A DNA stretch of 8,227 nt from Anaerolineaceae bacterium (GTDB lineage Bacteria > Chloroflexota > Anaerolineae > Anaerolineales > Anaerolineaceae), in contig JAQTMA010000051.1 of the NCBI GenBank assembly GCA_028714615.1, positions 1 through 8,227 on the forward strand, in the 5' to 3' direction. Below are positions 1 through 5,583 of this stretch, in pieces (within the stretch, counting starts at the first letter, position 1; every line of letters begins with the position of its first letter). The notes beneath the pieces were generated by a model, which was not told the DNA's origin, ran no database searches, and saw only the letters and a list, made by a program, of their open reading frames with translations. A program made the position numbers and the translations under genes.

Positions 1-245
1 CAGCTCAGCGTTTCTACAAGTCCAGATGGCCGACACTCGGGTCGGCCACTACATTACCAAGGAAGATTGGCGCCAAGAGCTAACCTCCCCTACGGGGTGC
101 TCACCTGCCCAGACCGCACACCGTCCTGGCGGACTGTGCCAGGGGATGCTGGGTCGCAATGTCAAGGTAGAGCAAACGCCCCTTTGAGCTTGTCTCCTGG
201 TTCCCCAGTCGGCCTAACAGTTTATCTGGTAGGCAGCACAAGGTT
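1..245. other. Intergenic region with several inverted repeats, no supported gene
   Basis: No convincing gene is seen here. On the + strand frame 1 stays open from position 1 to a TAG at 259-261, but the translation is compositionally odd, resembles no family I know and overlaps the end of the M42 gene. Structure is dense: an 8-bp stem at 27-34/41-48, a 10-bp palindrome TTGGCGCCAA at 67-76, CCCC-TAC-GGGG at 87-97, a stem 108-112/149-153 enclosing a 6-bp stem 125-130/138-143, and a hairpin at 212-234. An alternative fold pairs 116-120 with 135-139 and 123-126 with 131-134, and it excludes the 125-143 stem. This could be a structured RNA, the end of a mobile element lying to the left, or the 3' region of the leftward transcript. 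I could not match it to tmRNA, RNase P RNA, SRP RNA, 6S RNA, 5S rRNA or a common riboswitch. Confidence 0.4.
212..234 (-). terminator. Possible weak terminator hairpin after the M42 gene
   Basis: GCCTA at 212-216 pairs with TAGGC at 230-234, and CAG 218-220 pairs with CTG 226-228 after one A/G mismatch, leaving a 5-nt loop. It begins 11 nt beyond the M42 stop codon, where a leftward transcript would end. No T-run follows on the minus strand, so it would be a poor intrinsic terminator and may only be an mRNA 3' end stabiliser. Confidence 0.25.
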
Positions 246-1292
246 TTATCCCAGCAAATAGGCCATCACCCAACGGGTCGTGGCGAGCAACGCATCGGTA
301 TGGGTACGTTCGTAGCTGTGCGATGCGTCCACGCCGGGACCGATCAACGCCACGGCGACGTCGCCGCCCGCCCGCCAGAAAGCTTCGCCGTCCGATCCAT
401 AATACGGGTAGATATCTACTTGATAGGGGATATCGTTTTCTGCCGCCAGGCTGCGCAGGCGCTGGTTCAAACCGTGATGGTAAGGCCCGCCCGAATCCTT
501 CACGCATAGGGTCGCGTGAAACTCATCAGAGGTCTGGCCTTCGCCCACCGCGGCCATATCTACGCACACCAAATCGGTCACCTCGGGGGGGATGCCCGTG
601 GCTGCGCCGTGGCCCACCTCCTCATAATTGCTGAAAAGCAGGAGGGCTGACCTGGCTGGTATTAAACCTGCGGCGGTAATGGCTTTGACCGCTGCTACCA
701 GGCAGGCCACACCCGCTTTATCATCCAGGTGACGTGAGCGCACGAACCCTTCGATGATTTCGACGCGCGGGTCGAAGGCCACGAAATCACCTACCTGAAT
801 CCCCAGTGCGCGCGTATCGCCGGCGCCGTGGGTCAGCGCATCCAGGCGCACCTCCATGGCGTCATCCTCGCGCTTGAGATCGCCTACCTGGGCTCCGTAC
901 ACGTGGGTGGAGGCCTTAGAAAGCAACAGCGAACCGCGCACACTGCTCCCTGCGGCGGTGAAGACCGTGCAGCTCTCTCCTTCTACCGAATTCCACGCAA
1001 ATCCACCGATCTTGCTCAGCCTCAAGCGCCCATTCGGTTTGATCTCTTTGACCATCGCTCCCAACGTATCGACGTGAGCCGTCAGAGCGCGCGGGTTGGA
1101 GGATACCTCCCCCGGCCAATGGGCGCTCAGGGCACCTTTCCGGGTGCGAGTCAGCTCGAGCGTGGGGAAGGCTTGCAGGGCGCTTTCAACCTGCTGGATG
1201 CCTGCCTCTGCAAATCCCGTCGGGCTGGGAGTATTGAGCAAGGATACCAGGAAATCGAGCAAGTAGGGGGTGTCGATGTCAGGGAGCGTCAT
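246..1292 (-). CDS. M42 family metallopeptidase (NAGGN-locus-type subfamily)
   Basis: A cytoplasmic co-catalytic (two-metal) aminopeptidase-type hydrolase of the M42 family, 348 aa from this start. Visible family features are the AHVDT metal site (residues 72-76), the RHLDDKAG bridging-aspartate motif (187-194), the NYEEVGHG segment with the catalytic Glu pair (224-225), a following metal-ligand Asp in VCVDM (245) and the C-terminal ASHSYERTH motif with the last metal His (331). The phrases LGAMVKEIKPNGRL and ASHSYERTH resemble the M42 peptidases found beside N-acetylglutaminylglutamine amide (NAGGN) osmoprotectant genes, but no such synthesis genes are in this window, so the substrate is unknown. 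I chose the ATG at 1292 because GAGG lies 6 nt before it; an in-frame ATG at 1304 adds four residues but lacks a ribosome binding site. It lies downstream of the thioesterase gene and is probably co-transcribed with it. Confidence 0.88.
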   Translation of the reverse strand: MTLPDIDTPYLLDFLVSLLNTPSPTGFAEAGIQQVESALQAFPTLELTRTRKGALSAHWPGEVSSNPRALTAHVDTLGAMVKEIKPNGRLRLSKIGGFAWNSVEGESCTVFTAAGSSVRGSLLLSKASTHVYGAQVGDLKREDDAMEVRLDALTHGAGDTRALGIQVGDFVAFDPRVEIIEGFVRSRHLDDKAGVACLVAAVKAITAAGLIPARSALLLFSNYEEVGHGAATGIPPEVTDLVCVDMAAVGEGQTSDEFHATLCVKDSGGPYHHGLNQRLRSLAAENDIPYQVDIYPYYGSDGEAFWRAGGDVAVALIGPGVDASHSYERTHTDALLATTRWVMAYLLG

Positions 1293-1371
1293 GGGGTGCC
1301 TCATAAGGGATAGATGGGGGGAAAGAGCCCGGTTGCAGAAAGAGGCGGTGGGTTCTCACGGTTTATGTTGG

Positions 1372-1800
1372 TTAACCGCTTCTGGGTGGAATGCCCTCGA
1401 ATGCCGCGATCTTCACTCGCCAATCTTCTGGGATCGGGATCGACCTCAAATGATGGTAATCGTAAGCGACCATGACCGTGTGCGCCTCGGCAAACACCTC
1501 TCCGCGATTAGCATCTTCCAGGCGGTATTGAAAGTCCAGGCTTTTGTTGCCCATGCGGATGACCCAAACGCAAGCCCGCACCGTTTGTCCCAACAAAATA
1601 GGGGTCCGGTAAGACACGTGGGCATCCGCAACAATCAAGCCTAAGGCCATAAAGTCATTCCCATCCCACAATCCCAACTCCTGCAAGTAAACCATACGGG
1701 CGTGCTCAATGAAGGTCAGGTAGCGAGCATTATTCACGTGGCCTTGTGCATCGATATCGCCATAACGAATAGGAATGAGCACCGAACATGGTTTTGTCAT
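1372..1800 (-). CDS. Acyl-CoA thioesterase, 4HBT/YbgC-FadM hotdog family
   Basis: A hotdog-fold hydrolase that cleaves acyl-CoA thioesters, 142 aa and full length for the family. The N-terminal signature IRYGDIDAQGHVNNARYL (residues 11-28) is diagnostic: D17 is the expected catalytic Asp, followed by GHVNN and then E32 in FIEHARM. The rest alternates short strands as in single-domain hotdog enzymes, which act as dimers or tetramers in the cytoplasm. Substrate chain length cannot be read from sequence. It is the first gene of a leftward pair, with the M42 peptidase about 80 bp downstream. There is no Shine-Dalgarno before the ATG; a TATAAT box ends 6 nt upstream, so the mRNA probably begins at the start codon. 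I do not assign a symbol because YbgC, FadM and FcbC-type members cannot be separated here. Confidence 0.87.
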   Translation of the reverse strand: MTKPCSVLIPIRYGDIDAQGHVNNARYLTFIEHARMVYLQELGLWDGNDFMALGLIVADAHVSYRTPILLGQTVRACVWVIRMGNKSLDFQYRLEDANRGEVFAEAHTVMVAYDYHHLRSIPIPEDWRVKIAAFEGIPPRSG

Positions 1801-1806
1801 CTTTAA

Positions 1807-1812
1807 ATTATA
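1807..1812 (-). promoter_or_regulatory. -10 box of a leaderless promoter for the thioesterase gene
   Basis: On the minus strand a perfect TATAAT is followed by TTAAAG and then the ATG at 1800. With the usual 6-7 nt between -10 box and start site, transcription would begin at or next to the A of ATG, giving a leaderless mRNA. No good -35 hexamer lies 16-18 bp upstream. The surrounding AT-rich stretch contrasts with the GC-rich genes. Confidence 0.6.
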
Positions 1813-1857
1813 CTATTTTCTCTTCATTTGGCCTACTTTTGTAATTAGCCCTGCAGA

Positions 1858-1880
1858 AGGTCATTAGAGATGGATGACCT
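1858..1880. repeat. Perfect 7-bp inverted repeat, candidate operator
   Basis: AGGTCAT (1858-1864) and ATGACCT (1874-1880) form a perfect inverted repeat with a 9-nt spacer, a typical geometry for a dimeric regulator. It lies in the divergent region between the thioesterase and Rrf2 genes, 46 bp upstream of the thioesterase -10 box, so it could serve either direction. The regulator is unknown. Confidence 0.35.
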
Positions 1881-1894
1881 CTGTCACTTGTAGT

Positions 1895-1923
1895 TCGACA
1901 CAAGATCGAATAGACTATAAGTC
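1895..1923 (+). promoter_or_regulatory. Candidate Rrf2-gene promoter with palindrome over the -10
   Basis: TCGACA (1895-1900, one mismatch to TTGACA) and TATAAG (1916-1921, one mismatch to TATAAT) are separated by 15 bp, which is short. GACT-ATA-AGTC (1913-1923) overlaps the -10 as a perfect 4-bp inverted repeat and could be an autoregulatory operator. GACT and AGTC are also the core half-sites of IscR type 1 operators, but the spacer there is 5 bp, not 3. Another inverted repeat, TTCGA (1894-1898)/TCGAA (1906-1910), covers the -35 and spacer. GATAAT at 1924-1929 is an alternative -10. Confidence 0.4.
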
Positions 1924-1962
1924 GATAATTCTTATCCAATAATACCAAAAGAGGAATCAACA

Positions 1963-2391
1963 ATGCAGATTACGCGTCAGGCCGACTATGCCCTTCGAGC
2001 GATGTTATACCTTGCACGGCTCGAACCCAATCAGCGCGCCGCAACCAGTCAAATTGCGGAAGACCAGCACATCCCGCCTTCGTTCCTTGCGAAGATCATC
2101 TCCCAGTTGTCCATCGCGGGCTTGATCCATACCTCACGTGGCGCTCGCGGTGGAGTTTCTCTCGCTCACACAGCCGGCGAGGTCTCCATTCTGGAAGTGG
2201 TCGAAGCGATCGATGGCCCCATCACTCTGAACGAATGCACCGAGGATGGCTCCGCGTGTCCTTTTACAGACGACTGTCCACTCCGCCCGCTGTGGTGCGA
2301 TACGCAATCCGAACTGGTAACGCGCCTGCGCAACACCTCCTTCGCTGATTTTGTTACCAACAAAGTCGAAGCCGAACTCCAGATCGCTTAA
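1963..2391 (+). CDS. Rrf2 family transcriptional regulator, probable Fe-S sensor
   Basis: A DNA-binding repressor or activator of the Rrf2 family (IscR, NsrR, CymR, RsrR), 142 aa and typical in length. The N-terminus MQITRQADYALRAM starts the winged helix-turn-helix (residues about 1-65), with the recognition region at PPSFLAKIISQLSIAGLI and the wing at SRGARGGVSLA. The C-terminal half is the dimerisation helix. Cysteines 92, 99 and 105 (C-x6-C-x5-C) correspond to the Fe-S ligand triad of IscR and NsrR, which is usually C-x5-C-x5-C; a fourth Cys is at 112. This suggests a [2Fe-2S] or [4Fe-4S] cluster sensing redox, NO or iron status. A clear GAGG lies 8 nt before the ATG. No isc, suf or nitrosative-stress genes are nearby, so the regulon is unknown; autoregulation or control of the divergent thioesterase operon is an inference. 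Confidence 0.9.
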   Translation: MQITRQADYALRAMLYLARLEPNQRAATSQIAEDQHIPPSFLAKIISQLSIAGLIHTSRGARGGVSLAHTAGEVSILEVVEAIDGPITLNECTEDGSACPFTDDCPLRPLWCDTQSELVTRLRNTSFADFVTNKVEAELQIA

Positions 2392-2411
2392 TCGAGTTCA
2401 AACCCGAAAAA

Positions 2412-2420
2412 TGGTATAAT
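2412..2420 (+). promoter_or_regulatory. Extended -10 promoter for the 85-aa gene
   Basis: TGGTATAAT is a perfect extended -10 element (TGn plus TATAAT) about 20 bp after the Rrf2 stop codon. No -35 hexamer is evident at 17 bp, which extended -10 promoters can tolerate. The predicted start near 2427 gives a leader of about 29 nt that includes a small GTGGA/TCCAC hairpin (2427-2443) just before the ribosome binding site. Confidence 0.65.
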
Positions 2421-2455
2421 ATCTGCGTGGACGGTTACTCCACAGCGGAGGGGAA

Positions 2456-2713
2456 ATGCCGAACGGCACACCCGTAAACCGTCATTATGTCGTCGTAACA
2501 AATGACGGAAGAGCTGTGATAGATTGGGGAACTTCCTTGTACCAGGACGTCTGTACTGGGGAATTTGTTGCGTGCGCTGAGCCAGAGATCAGCCACCAGG
2601 CCCAGAATGACGAGTTGGAAACCCTGAGACGTTCGGGGTACATCGAAACGTTCGACGAGTTCAATGTGTTTATTTATCCGCTCCCCGAACAAGGGCGTCG
2701 AACGCTAGAATAA
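2456..2713 (+). CDS. Conserved-looking 85-aa protein of unknown function
   Basis: I do not recognise a characterised family. The 85-aa product is acidic and soluble, has no signal peptide or membrane segment, and looks like a small alpha/beta protein: a strand YVVVTNDGRAVIDWG (11-25), a central acidic stretch ISHQAQNDELETLRRSGYIETFDEF (45-69) that is probably helical, and a final strand VFIYPLP (71-77). Two cysteines (33, 40) could bind a metal or form a disulfide, but no motif supports either. The start is secure: GGAGGGG at 2447-2453 lies just before the ATG. With its own extended -10 promoter and a terminator hairpin after the stop, it appears to be a free-standing, well-expressed transcription unit. 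I have an impression that similar short proteins occur in Anaerolineae, which I could not test here. Confidence 0.75.
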   Translation: MPNGTPVNRHYVVVTNDGRAVIDWGTSLYQDVCTGEFVACAEPEISHQAQNDELETLRRSGYIETFDEFNVFIYPLPEQGRRTLE

Positions 2714-2751
2714 CCCACCCATCCATTGCATTAATCGGACACGATGGTTCT

Positions 2752-2782
2752 CTCCCCTCCCGGGATCGATATGGGAGGGGAG
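2752..2782 (+). terminator. GC-rich terminator hairpin after the 85-aa gene
   Basis: CTCCCCTCCC (2752-2761) and GGGAGGGGAG (2773-2782) form a perfect 10-bp stem with an 11-nt loop, 38 bp after the stop codon of the 85-aa gene. The downstream sequence CTTGTTGA is only a weak U-tract, so termination may be partial or factor-assisted. The minus strand has no T-run after the stem, so it most likely acts on rightward transcription. Confidence 0.65.
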
Positions 2783-2903
2783 CTTGTTGAATCCCGGAGC
2801 GGTCCCATGATTTGGTTGGCTCACTATTTTGCAATGCGGGTTATTGCGATGTCGCCTGTCACCCTGCAAGTGACTGTCTGGAGCTGCCACGGGCCGAGGG
2901 CGC

Positions 2904-4082
2904 GTGCGTAGCCAACTGCGCTTCCAGATTGCACTCTTCCTGGCGATCCGTTTCGTCTTGCACACAGGCTACCGGATGCTCTATCCGTTCCTGGCTGTTT
3001 TTGCCCGTGGCATGGGAGTGGATCTGACCGCCATATCCCTGGCGCTGACTGCCCACAACGGCGCCGGGATATTCGGTCCTTTTCTCGCTTTTGTCGCCGA
3101 TAGCCACGGGCGCAAAACAGGCATGCTGCTGGGCATGGGGATTTTCGCTCTCGGCGCCGGCATCGTATCTTTCCTGCCCACCTTTCCGGCATTTTTCGCG
3201 GCAATCGTGATGTTCTCGCTGGGGATCTCAGTCTTTTTGCCATCCATGCAAGCCTACCTGGGCGACCAAATCCCTTACGAGCGGCGCGGCTTTGCGCTGG
3301 CTCTGACCGAGTTGTCCTGGTCCACCGCATTTATCGCCGGGATGCCGCTGGTCGCTCTCTTGATCTCCACCTGGGGTTGGGTGGCGCCCTTTTTCCCGCT
3401 GGCCGTCCTGATGGTCGCCGGGCTGGCTGCTATGGCCTGGCTGCTGCCCAGCGACCGCCCGGAGCCCGGCTCGCCCAAGGCGGGCAGTGGTTGGCTGCGG
3501 GGTTTCCGCCAGGTATTGAGCTACAAGCCGGCGCTCGCCGGCCTAACTTTCGGGATACTGATGACCACCAGCAATGAAACAGTCAACCTGGTATTCGGCA
3601 TTTGGATGGAGGAGAGCTTCAACCTGAAGATCGCAGCCCTGGGGATGGCATCCATGGTGATCGGAATCGCGGAGCTTTCCGGAGAGGGGCTATCAGGCGG
3701 GCTGGTTGACCGGCTGGGAAAAACGCGCGCAGTGCAGTTGGGACTCCTGTTGAACTGCCTGGCTGCTCTGCTCTTTCCTATTCTGGGTCACCAGCTAGTG
3801 GGCGCCCTGGTGGCTCTCTTTCTGTTCTACCTGACCTTCGAGTTCGAGATCGTGTGCAGCCTACCGTTGATGACCGAGGTGCTGCCCTCCGCCCGCGGGA
3901 CGCTGATGGCCGCCAACGTGGCCGCCCTGGCTCTCGGGCGTTCTTTTGGCGCCCTGGTGGGTGCGCCACTTTACCAGCAGTGGGGCATCTACGCTAATGC
4001 TGTCTTCGCCATTGCTCTCAACCTGCTCGGTTTATGGGCGTTGAGCGGGGTTAAGGTGGCCCCACAACCGGTGGAAGAATAA
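2904..4082 (+). CDS. Major facilitator superfamily transporter
   Basis: An inner-membrane secondary transporter of 392 aa with about 12 hydrophobic helices in two halves. The loop after helix 2 carries the MFS motif A, DSHGRKT (residues 66-72), and the second half has its counterpart LVDRLGKTRA (267-276). The domains are joined by a short hydrophilic linker rich in Pro, Gly and Lys at about 182-205. Charged residues inside later helices (for example in TFEFEIV, 311-317) could take part in substrate or proton coupling. The substrate cannot be inferred; drug efflux and sugar or metabolite transport are both possible. The start is a GTG, with GAGGG only 3 nt upstream; an in-frame stop at 2871 excludes a much earlier start, and the next ATG (residue 25) would cut helix 1. 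It precedes hutI by 43 bp, so a role in histidine or urocanate uptake is possible but unsupported. Confidence 0.88.
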   Translation: MRSQLRFQIALFLAIRFVLHTGYRMLYPFLAVFARGMGVDLTAISLALTAHNGAGIFGPFLAFVADSHGRKTGMLLGMGIFALGAGIVSFLPTFPAFFAAIVMFSLGISVFLPSMQAYLGDQIPYERRGFALALTELSWSTAFIAGMPLVALLISTWGWVAPFFPLAVLMVAGLAAMAWLLPSDRPEPGSPKAGSGWLRGFRQVLSYKPALAGLTFGILMTTSNETVNLVFGIWMEESFNLKIAALGMASMVIGIAELSGEGLSGGLVDRLGKTRAVQLGLLLNCLAALLFPILGHQLVGALVALFLFYLTFEFEIVCSLPLMTEVLPSARGTLMAANVAALALGRSFGALVGAPLYQQWGIYANAVFAIALNLLGLWALSGVKVAPQPVEE

Positions 4083-4113
4083 CCGCCGGATTCCCTTCTG
4101 ACTCCAAACGTGG

Positions 4114-4119
4114 GATAAT
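4114..4119 (+). promoter_or_regulatory. -10 box of a leaderless promoter for hutI
   Basis: GATAAT ends 6 nt before the hutI ATG (AAGCCC between), the same geometry as the thioesterase promoter at 1807-1812. No Shine-Dalgarno precedes the ATG, so a leaderless transcript is predicted. TTCCCT (4091-4096) lies 17 bp upstream but is a weak -35. Two GANTC sites, at 4089-4093 and 4100-4104, flank and enter the promoter spacer. Confidence 0.5.
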
Positions 4120-4125
4120 AAGCCC

Positions 4126-5379
4126 ATGCTCATCCATTCCGCTTCTCAATTGCTCACCCTGACGGGGGGAGCGCAATGTGGAGACCACCTGGGCGAACTT
4201 GGACTGATTGAAAACGGAGCGGTCCTGGTGCGTGACGATACCATCATCGCCACAGGCCCCAGTGATGAGCTGCTCGCAGCCTACCCGGACGAACCCACGC
4301 TGAACGCAGCAGGAAACGTGGTGATGCCGGGTTTCGTCGATCCGCATACCCACCTGGTGTGGGCGGGAGATCGCGCAGGCGAGTTTGAATTGCGCTTGCA
4401 AGGAAAATCGTACCTGGAGATCATGGCCGGCGGGGGAGGCATCGCCGCTACCGTACGGGCTACCCGAGCCGCTTCCCTGGAAAGCCTGGAAGAACAAACC
4501 CGGGAACGGATGCACACCATGTTTCGGCACGGGACGACCACCGCTGAGGCCAAGACCGGTTATGCCCTGGAGACCAACGGCGAACTGCGCCTGTTGGAGG
4601 CCCTGGTAACCCTGGACGAAGAAGAGCCGCTCGAGCTGGTCCCCACGTTCCTGGGTGCACACGCCATCCCGACAGAATATCAAGATAATCCCCAGGCATA
4701 TACATCCCTGGTTTACGAAGAGATGCTGCCAGCCTTACACGCCTGGTGGCAGACGCATGCCGAACTGCGCCCACTGCCGTTTGTGGATGTGTTTTGTGAT
4801 ACGTGCGCGTTTACCCTGGAGCAATCGCGGCGCATCCTGGAAACCGCGCTCGACCTGGGTTTCCCGCTCAAAATCCACACGGATGAGTTTGCCAACATTG
4901 GCGGCGCTCGTCTGGCAGTGGAATTGGGAGCAACGTCTGCCGACCACGTTGTCACACTCAGTCCGGAAGATATCGGGTTGTTAGCGGCCAGCCGCACGGT
5001 GGCCGTTTCACTGCCAGGCACCCCTTTTGGGCTGGCCGAGCCGCACTACAGCCCGGCGCGCGCCATCCTGAAAGCCGGCGGGCTGCTGGCTATTGCTACC
5101 GACCTAAACCCGGGGACAGCCTGGTGCGAATCAATGCAGTTCTCGATTGCCCTGGCCTGCCGTTATCTGCACCTGACACCTGCACAGGCCATCGCCGCCG
5201 CTACTATCAATGCCGCCGCCGCGATCGACCGCGCCGACCGGCTTGGCTCGCTCGAACCCGGTAAGCAAGCTGACCTGATCCTGCTAACCGTCCCGGATTA
5301 TCGCCAATTGGGTTATCGCTTCGGGGTTAACCTGGTTAAAACGGTAATGAAAATGGGACGAGTCTACTCCCTGAGGTGA
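4126..5379 (+). CDS. hutI: Imidazolonepropionase
   Basis: A cytosolic metal-dependent hydrolase that opens 4-imidazolone-5-propionate to N-formimino-L-glutamate, the third step of histidine degradation (EC 3.5.2.7). The 417-aa length is normal for HutI. It is an amidohydrolase-superfamily TIM barrel with a flanking beta-sandwich built from both termini. Visible signatures are PGFVDPHTHLVWAGDR with metal ligands H74 and H76, AKTGYAL (142-148), FLGAHAIP with H179, the metal ligand H251 in KIHTDEF with E254, D273-H274, and ATDLNPGT (324-331) with the metal and catalytic D326 and substrate-contacting N328. No hutH, hutU or formiminoglutamate hydrolase gene is in the window, so the rest of the pathway must lie elsewhere. 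It is the first gene of the rightward cluster; the GAGGTGA spanning its stop codon is the ribosome binding site of the next gene. Confidence 0.95.
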   Translation: MLIHSASQLLTLTGGAQCGDHLGELGLIENGAVLVRDDTIIATGPSDELLAAYPDEPTLNAAGNVVMPGFVDPHTHLVWAGDRAGEFELRLQGKSYLEIMAGGGGIAATVRATRAASLESLEEQTRERMHTMFRHGTTTAEAKTGYALETNGELRLLEALVTLDEEEPLELVPTFLGAHAIPTEYQDNPQAYTSLVYEEMLPALHAWWQTHAELRPLPFVDVFCDTCAFTLEQSRRILETALDLGFPLKIHTDEFANIGGARLAVELGATSADHVVTLSPEDIGLLAASRTVAVSLPGTPFGLAEPHYSPARAILKAGGLLAIATDLNPGTAWCESMQFSIALACRYLHLTPAQAIAAATINAAAAIDRADRLGSLEPGKQADLILLTVPDYRQLGYRFGVNLVKTVMKMGRVYSLR

Positions 5380-5382
5380 CCT

Positions 5383-5574
5383 ATGCAAGCTCTGACCGCG
5401 CTGGCTCCTGCTCCCTCTGGTATTGGCCAGGTGCTCCTGATTGTGGCCGTCCTGGCCGTCCTGTGGATCGTGCTCAAGTTCATCCTGAAGCTGGCCATGC
5501 GCGTGGTCGTATCAGGCTGTGTGATCATTCTAGTTGTCGGGCTGATATTATTTGCATTCCGTTATGTGAGGTAA
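5383..5574 (+). CDS. Small two-helix membrane protein, unknown function
   Basis: A 63-aa very hydrophobic protein with two predicted membrane helices, at about residues 14-33 and 41-59, joined by a short basic turn (K32, K36, R40). The positive charge between the helices suggests a cytoplasmic hairpin loop with both ends outside. No family motif or catalytic residue is seen. The start is well supported: GAGG within the last codons of hutI is 6 nt before the ATG, only 3 nt separate the two genes, and the next gene begins 9 nt after its stop, so it is translated as part of the cluster. A different reading frame over the same bases (starting at a GTG at 5376) gives an implausible Cys/Arg-rich product and was discarded. 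The protein could be a membrane anchor or a small regulatory protein; neither is shown. Confidence 0.65.
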   Translation: MQALTALAPAPSGIGQVLLIVAVLAVLWIVLKFILKLAMRVVVSGCVIILVVGLILFAFRYVR

Positions 5575-5583
5575 ACGAAGCGT

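Noticed and set aside
150..175. Short resemblance (GTCGCAATGT) to part of a group II intron domain I
   Set aside because: Only about ten bases match from memory; there is no domain V hairpin, no intron boundary and no reverse transcriptase in the window.
67..261. 64-aa ORF on the + strand at the left edge
   Set aside because: It has no ribosome binding site, an odd Pro/Ser/Gly/Arg-rich composition and no recognisable domain, and it overlaps the M42 gene end. The open frame is noted but not called a gene.
828..1313. 161-aa + strand ORF opposite the M42 gene
   Set aside because: It is the antisense of a strongly supported M42 coding region; its translation is low-complexity and shows no family motifs.
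2858..2874. GTCAC-N7-GTGAC inverted repeat upstream of the MFS gene
   Set aside because: It is short (5-bp arms), has no clear promoter beside it and could easily arise by chance, so it is not listed as an operator.
2824..3330. 168-aa Arg-rich minus-strand ORF
   Set aside because: It is antisense to the MFS gene, very rich in Arg and Ser as expected for a shadow of a GC-rich membrane protein gene.
4051..4683. 210-aa minus-strand ORF
   Set aside because: It lies opposite hutI, whose catalytic residues are complete in the + frame. The minus-strand product has no recognisable motif.
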